Below, in pieces: positions 61,213-64,000 of a stretch of 64,000 bases of DNA. The stretch spans positions 1,204,340 through 1,268,339 of the forward strand of contig JBBMOL010000072.1 of assembly GCA_037954665.1 (NCBI GenBank). The letters are read 5' to 3'. Each line of letters begins with the position of its first letter. Within the stretch, counting starts at the first letter, position 1. Source of the stretch: Laguncularia racemosa (taxonomy: Eukaryota; Streptophyta; Magnoliopsida; Myrtales; Combretaceae). The position numbers and the translations under genes are program-made. Under the pieces are notes generated by a model. That model did not search any database and had not been told where the DNA came from. It worked only from the letters and a program-made list of their open reading frames with translations.

Positions 61213-62025
61213 TGTTGAGGGCCCATTTTGAGCAGATCGACCCCGGAATTATTTATATATTAACCTCTTTTCTATTATTCTTGTATTGTGTTTTCCAACA
61301 GGCACACTTATCATATTTTATAGGGCAATGGACAAACTCCCCCAGACTCAGCTTGTGGGTTATCTATGGACCGACCTGAACCGGCGATGAGCTGGGCCGA
61401 TGGATCCTATAGAAGACTGGCATTTTGAAGACCAATTTCTTTTATATATTTTTCATTTGCATGGACTATTTATGTTGTAATCATTTTGGGACACTTTTAT
61501 TTCCTTGTAATTTTCATTTAGGGTTAGCCACCTTAAAAGTGACAAACTTGTAATTTTGAGCCCTTTTAACCCTAGGAGTAGCAAGTATAAATACTTGATT
61601 AAGAGAGGGTTTGAGGAGGCTAATTTTTACAGATTTGAGAGGACTTTTCACGTGTGAATTAGGGTTCTTTCCTTAGTTCCAAACTCTTATCAATTTCAAC
61701 CAAAAAATTGGAATTGTGGCGAGTGCAACAAAGGCGAATTGTGAGTCATATCAATTCAATTTTGTTGTATGTTCATTTCTTCTCTAGTGAGTCATATCTA
61801 GGGTAGATTTGAATCTTTCTTGGATATAATTGTGGTTCTATTTTCGTAAACATCAATCTTGTAAGATTGATTGTTTCATTGAGCTCTTGGATTTCATACT
61901 TCCTTGTTATTGTTGGCGTGAACTGGTGATTGAAAGGGAAAGTGGATTTCATTGTTTTATTGCTTCCTTTTGATCTAATTTTATGTGAACGTCATCTTCT
62001 CTTGTGGTTATTTGGTTAATGCTAT
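61213..62025 (+). mobile_element. Possible LTR remnant with TATA box
   Basis: The segment starts with a TGTTGAGGGCCCATT word and has a TATAAATAC box at about 61587, followed by a purine-rich leader (GAGAGGGTTTGAGGAGG) and TTAGGGTTCTTTCC. This is the usual layout of U3, TATA and R in plant LTRs. It is cut on the right by the element starting at 62026. No second LTR, primer binding site or coding sequence was found, so this could instead be another promoter-bearing repeat. Confidence 0.35.
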
Positions 62026-64000
62026 TGTCGAGTCTAATTTTTTATTTTTCCCATTCCTAATCCGATCTAGACTAGACCCTATGCTCATCTAATATAGATC
62101 ATCGACTTGAGTTAGGAATTTCGTTTAATTTTGGAGTCGCCACCCAATTGTTGTTAGGAAAGATTGAATTAAGACTAATGGAGCGGATTAGTCTTAATTT
62201 GGACCACTAGTCGTCGTGATTTCCTCTTCTCATTTTTGCGAAAAGAGGAAAAGGGAAAACCAGAGTTTCTAAGTTTAGAGGCTAACCTATTAAAACCCTA
62301 AGGTTACCACCTAATCTCCTAAAATTATCCCCATTTAGAAATGTCTTTTATTTTATTTTTGTTCCCTTTTATTGTGTTTTGAATTATTTTAAGAAAATGA
62401 TTTTTTATTCTTTTAAAGGTTGCCCCAAATGGATGACTACGTACCTGCTATTCAGGATCAAACAAGCCGTAGTTCGCTTTTCCTGAAAACCTTAAGTGTG
62501 TTTGTGAATTTTAATTGTGAAATCTCTTTTGATTTATGTTTTTACTATTTTGGGATTTTTTTCTAAAAAAAATCTAAGCCTAAGCTTTAATTTGATTTTT
62601 GAAAATAATAATTTTAAGGAAAAACATCAATTTTGGATTTATTTGAGAAAAATTTTTTTTTCTAAGTGATAAAACTCATTTTTCTTTTATTTTTTGACTT
62701 ATTTCTACTATTATAAATTTTTATTATTTTTTTATTAATTTTTATAATTTTTATATTAATTTTTAATTTTTATTAGTTTTTATCTATCCTATTTTAACAC
62801 CTAAAGTTTTATTATCATTTTTTTCTAATATTTTTATTATTTTCTATATTTTTTATTTTTTTATTATTATAATTGTATTTTTATTTTTATATCATTAAAT
62901 CCTAAAGATTTAATTTCTAACATTTTTTCTACTTATTGAAATATAAATAACACATAGGTAAATAAATAACCAATAAGTAAATAAATAACAAATAATTAAT
63001 TAGAAATAAATAAATCAAATAAATAATAAATTAAAGAAAATCGGAAAAATCCGACTTACCTAGATCCGAGTCGGTGCGCCGGTTGGGTCGGCTAGGGTCG
63101 AAGCGGTCGGACATGGCGGCGGGGAGTGCTCGTTGACGGTGTTACGGCGGCCTTTTGCAGCGATTGAGGTGTTGAATCCTAGGTTATCGAGGGTAAGGAA
63201 TCCAATGGTGGCGGTGGTTTGCTCCAGAAACGCCTCTTGGTGGTTGGCCAACTCTTGATTGGCGGCCGTAGGTTCGAACTCCTCCGGCGGACTTTGATTC
63301 TCTCTTTTCTCTCACTTTCTCTCGCTTTTGATATGTCATTTGGCTTCCTCACTTCATCCTCTATTTATAGGCTTTCGAAATCGAGCTGGATAAGCTCAGA
63401 TTTCCACTGATCGAGGCAAATCGGATTTGCGGTTAAACGAACCAACTCCGATTCGTGTAAATCCGTTGATTTGTTGAGATTTGATTCCAATTGGATGATG
63501 TTTATCTCAATTCTGTTGAAAATCTGTTGGATTCGTGCAAAAAATCGAATCAAAACGGCCGAAATTCGAATTTTTCCCCTCGCCGGCGATCTCGGACCAA
63601 GGTTGAAGACGATCACGCGCCTGGCACGTGCGTTTGCTCCAGTCAATCAGATGCTGCCACGTGTCCTAGGCGATGAAGAAAAATTGCAAAACGAGGAATC
63701 TGCTTCCCCCGCGTTTCGAACCCTGGACCTCGCACCCGCGCGCGCCTGCCTGACCGTGGCTCGGACCAGCTGAGCTAGCCCATTTTCCTGATTTTCTTTA
63801 TTTCGCAAATTGCATATATGCAATGCGATTTTTTTATTTTTTTGTATTTTTTGAAATTTCAAAATTTTTTTAAAAATTATTTATTCCTTATTATTGCCAT
63901 TTCTAAAATCATTTTTCAAAATTGATGTGTTTTCCTATTTATTTTTTATTTTTTGAATATTTTTATTATTTTTACTAAATTAGAGAAAAAATATGGAAAA
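62026..64000 (-). mobile_element. LTR-like element with tRNA-like block, copy 2 (cut by window end)
   Basis: This copy is closely related to 1344-3216 and in the same orientation. Shared words are TGTCGAGTCTAATTTTT at the edge, GGAGTCGCCACC (62132), AAAACCAGAG, GACTACGTACCTGCTATTCAGG (about 62433), CTATTTATAGGC (63361) and GGACCAGCTGAGCTAGCCCA (63763). On the minus strand it has the tRNA-like A box (63766-63777) and B box (63712-63723), TATAAATA (63362-63369), and a perfect donor CTAG/GTAAGT at 63059. The part between TATA and donor is GC-rich and holds a 63-codon minus-strand frame (63060-63251) with no recognised family. The outer end lies beyond the window. Confidence 0.7.
63700..63783 (-). 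other. tRNA-like segment in LTR-like copy 2
   Basis: On the minus strand this is the best preserved of the three. The A box TAGCTCAGCTGG is exact for a tRNA, and the B box GGTTCGAAACG lies about 55 bp downstream. The intervening sequence is GC-rich (GCGCGCGCGG). It reads like the first two thirds of a tRNA with a long variable region, but no acceptor stem closes, so it is not called a functional tRNA gene. Confidence 0.55.

Noticed and set aside
63700..63783. Functional tRNA gene
   Set aside because: A and B boxes are present but no complete acceptor stem or anticodon arm can be formed, and the copies at 2869-2940 and 22182-22243 are even less tRNA-like.
1..64000. CRISPR arrays, operons, prophage or other prokaryotic systems
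   Set aside because: The window is plant nuclear DNA with spliced genes and plant retrotransposons. No regularly spaced short repeats with unique spacers were seen.

Overview
The window reads as AT-rich nuclear DNA of a flowering plant, most likely a eudicot. The evidence is two spliced plant genes with GT-AG introns and AT-rich intergenic DNA, a CYP78A cytochrome P450 and an ASY1-type meiotic HORMA gene, set among decayed plant LTR retrotransposons. There is no sign of bacterial or organellar organisation. Coordinates come from reading the sequence by eye, and repeat edges without a target-site duplication are approximate.

Left part, 1 to 34 kb: no functional protein gene was found. From about 0.8 to 7.6 kb there is an array of roughly 2-kb tandem units, each containing three smaller sub-repeats. 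It is interrupted at 1344-3216 by an LTR-like insertion with a 5-bp target duplication. Next come a decayed Ty3/gypsy reverse transcriptase piece (12.5 kb), a tandem duplication (15.3-19.4 kb), an almost fully palindromic foldback element (19488-20380), a clean solo LTR with ATAAA target duplications (21494-22030), and a second member of the 1344-3216 repeat family in the opposite orientation (about 22031-24164). From 27.2 to 33.6 kb lies an old Ty3/gypsy-like retrotransposon on the minus strand, with other sequences nested in its LTRs.

Gene island, 34.7 to 48.4 kb, both genes on the plus strand: CYP78A (34888-39226, two exons, 522 aa) is followed directly by a dead 363-bp tandem copy of its own 3' end. 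ASY1 (41168-48363, 22 inferred coding exons, about 603 aa) follows about 1.5 kb later. CYP78A enzymes act in the ER membrane on organ and seed growth. ASY1 acts on meiotic chromosome axes. The sequence gives no evidence that the two are co-regulated.

Right part, 48.4 to 64 kb: a short LTR retroelement (51078-53911, minus strand) keeps gag, protease and the integrase tail but has lost reverse transcriptase, RNase H and the integrase core. It sits inside another copy of the foldback element. AT-rich gene-free DNA follows. The window ends inside a third copy (62026 onward) of the repeat family seen at 1344-3216 and 22031-24164.

The most unusual signal is this three-copy repeat family. Each copy holds, in the same order, a tRNA-like block with Pol III A and B boxes, a Pol II TATA box, a strong 5' splice donor 240-300 bp further on, and two conserved boxes before a terminal CA.
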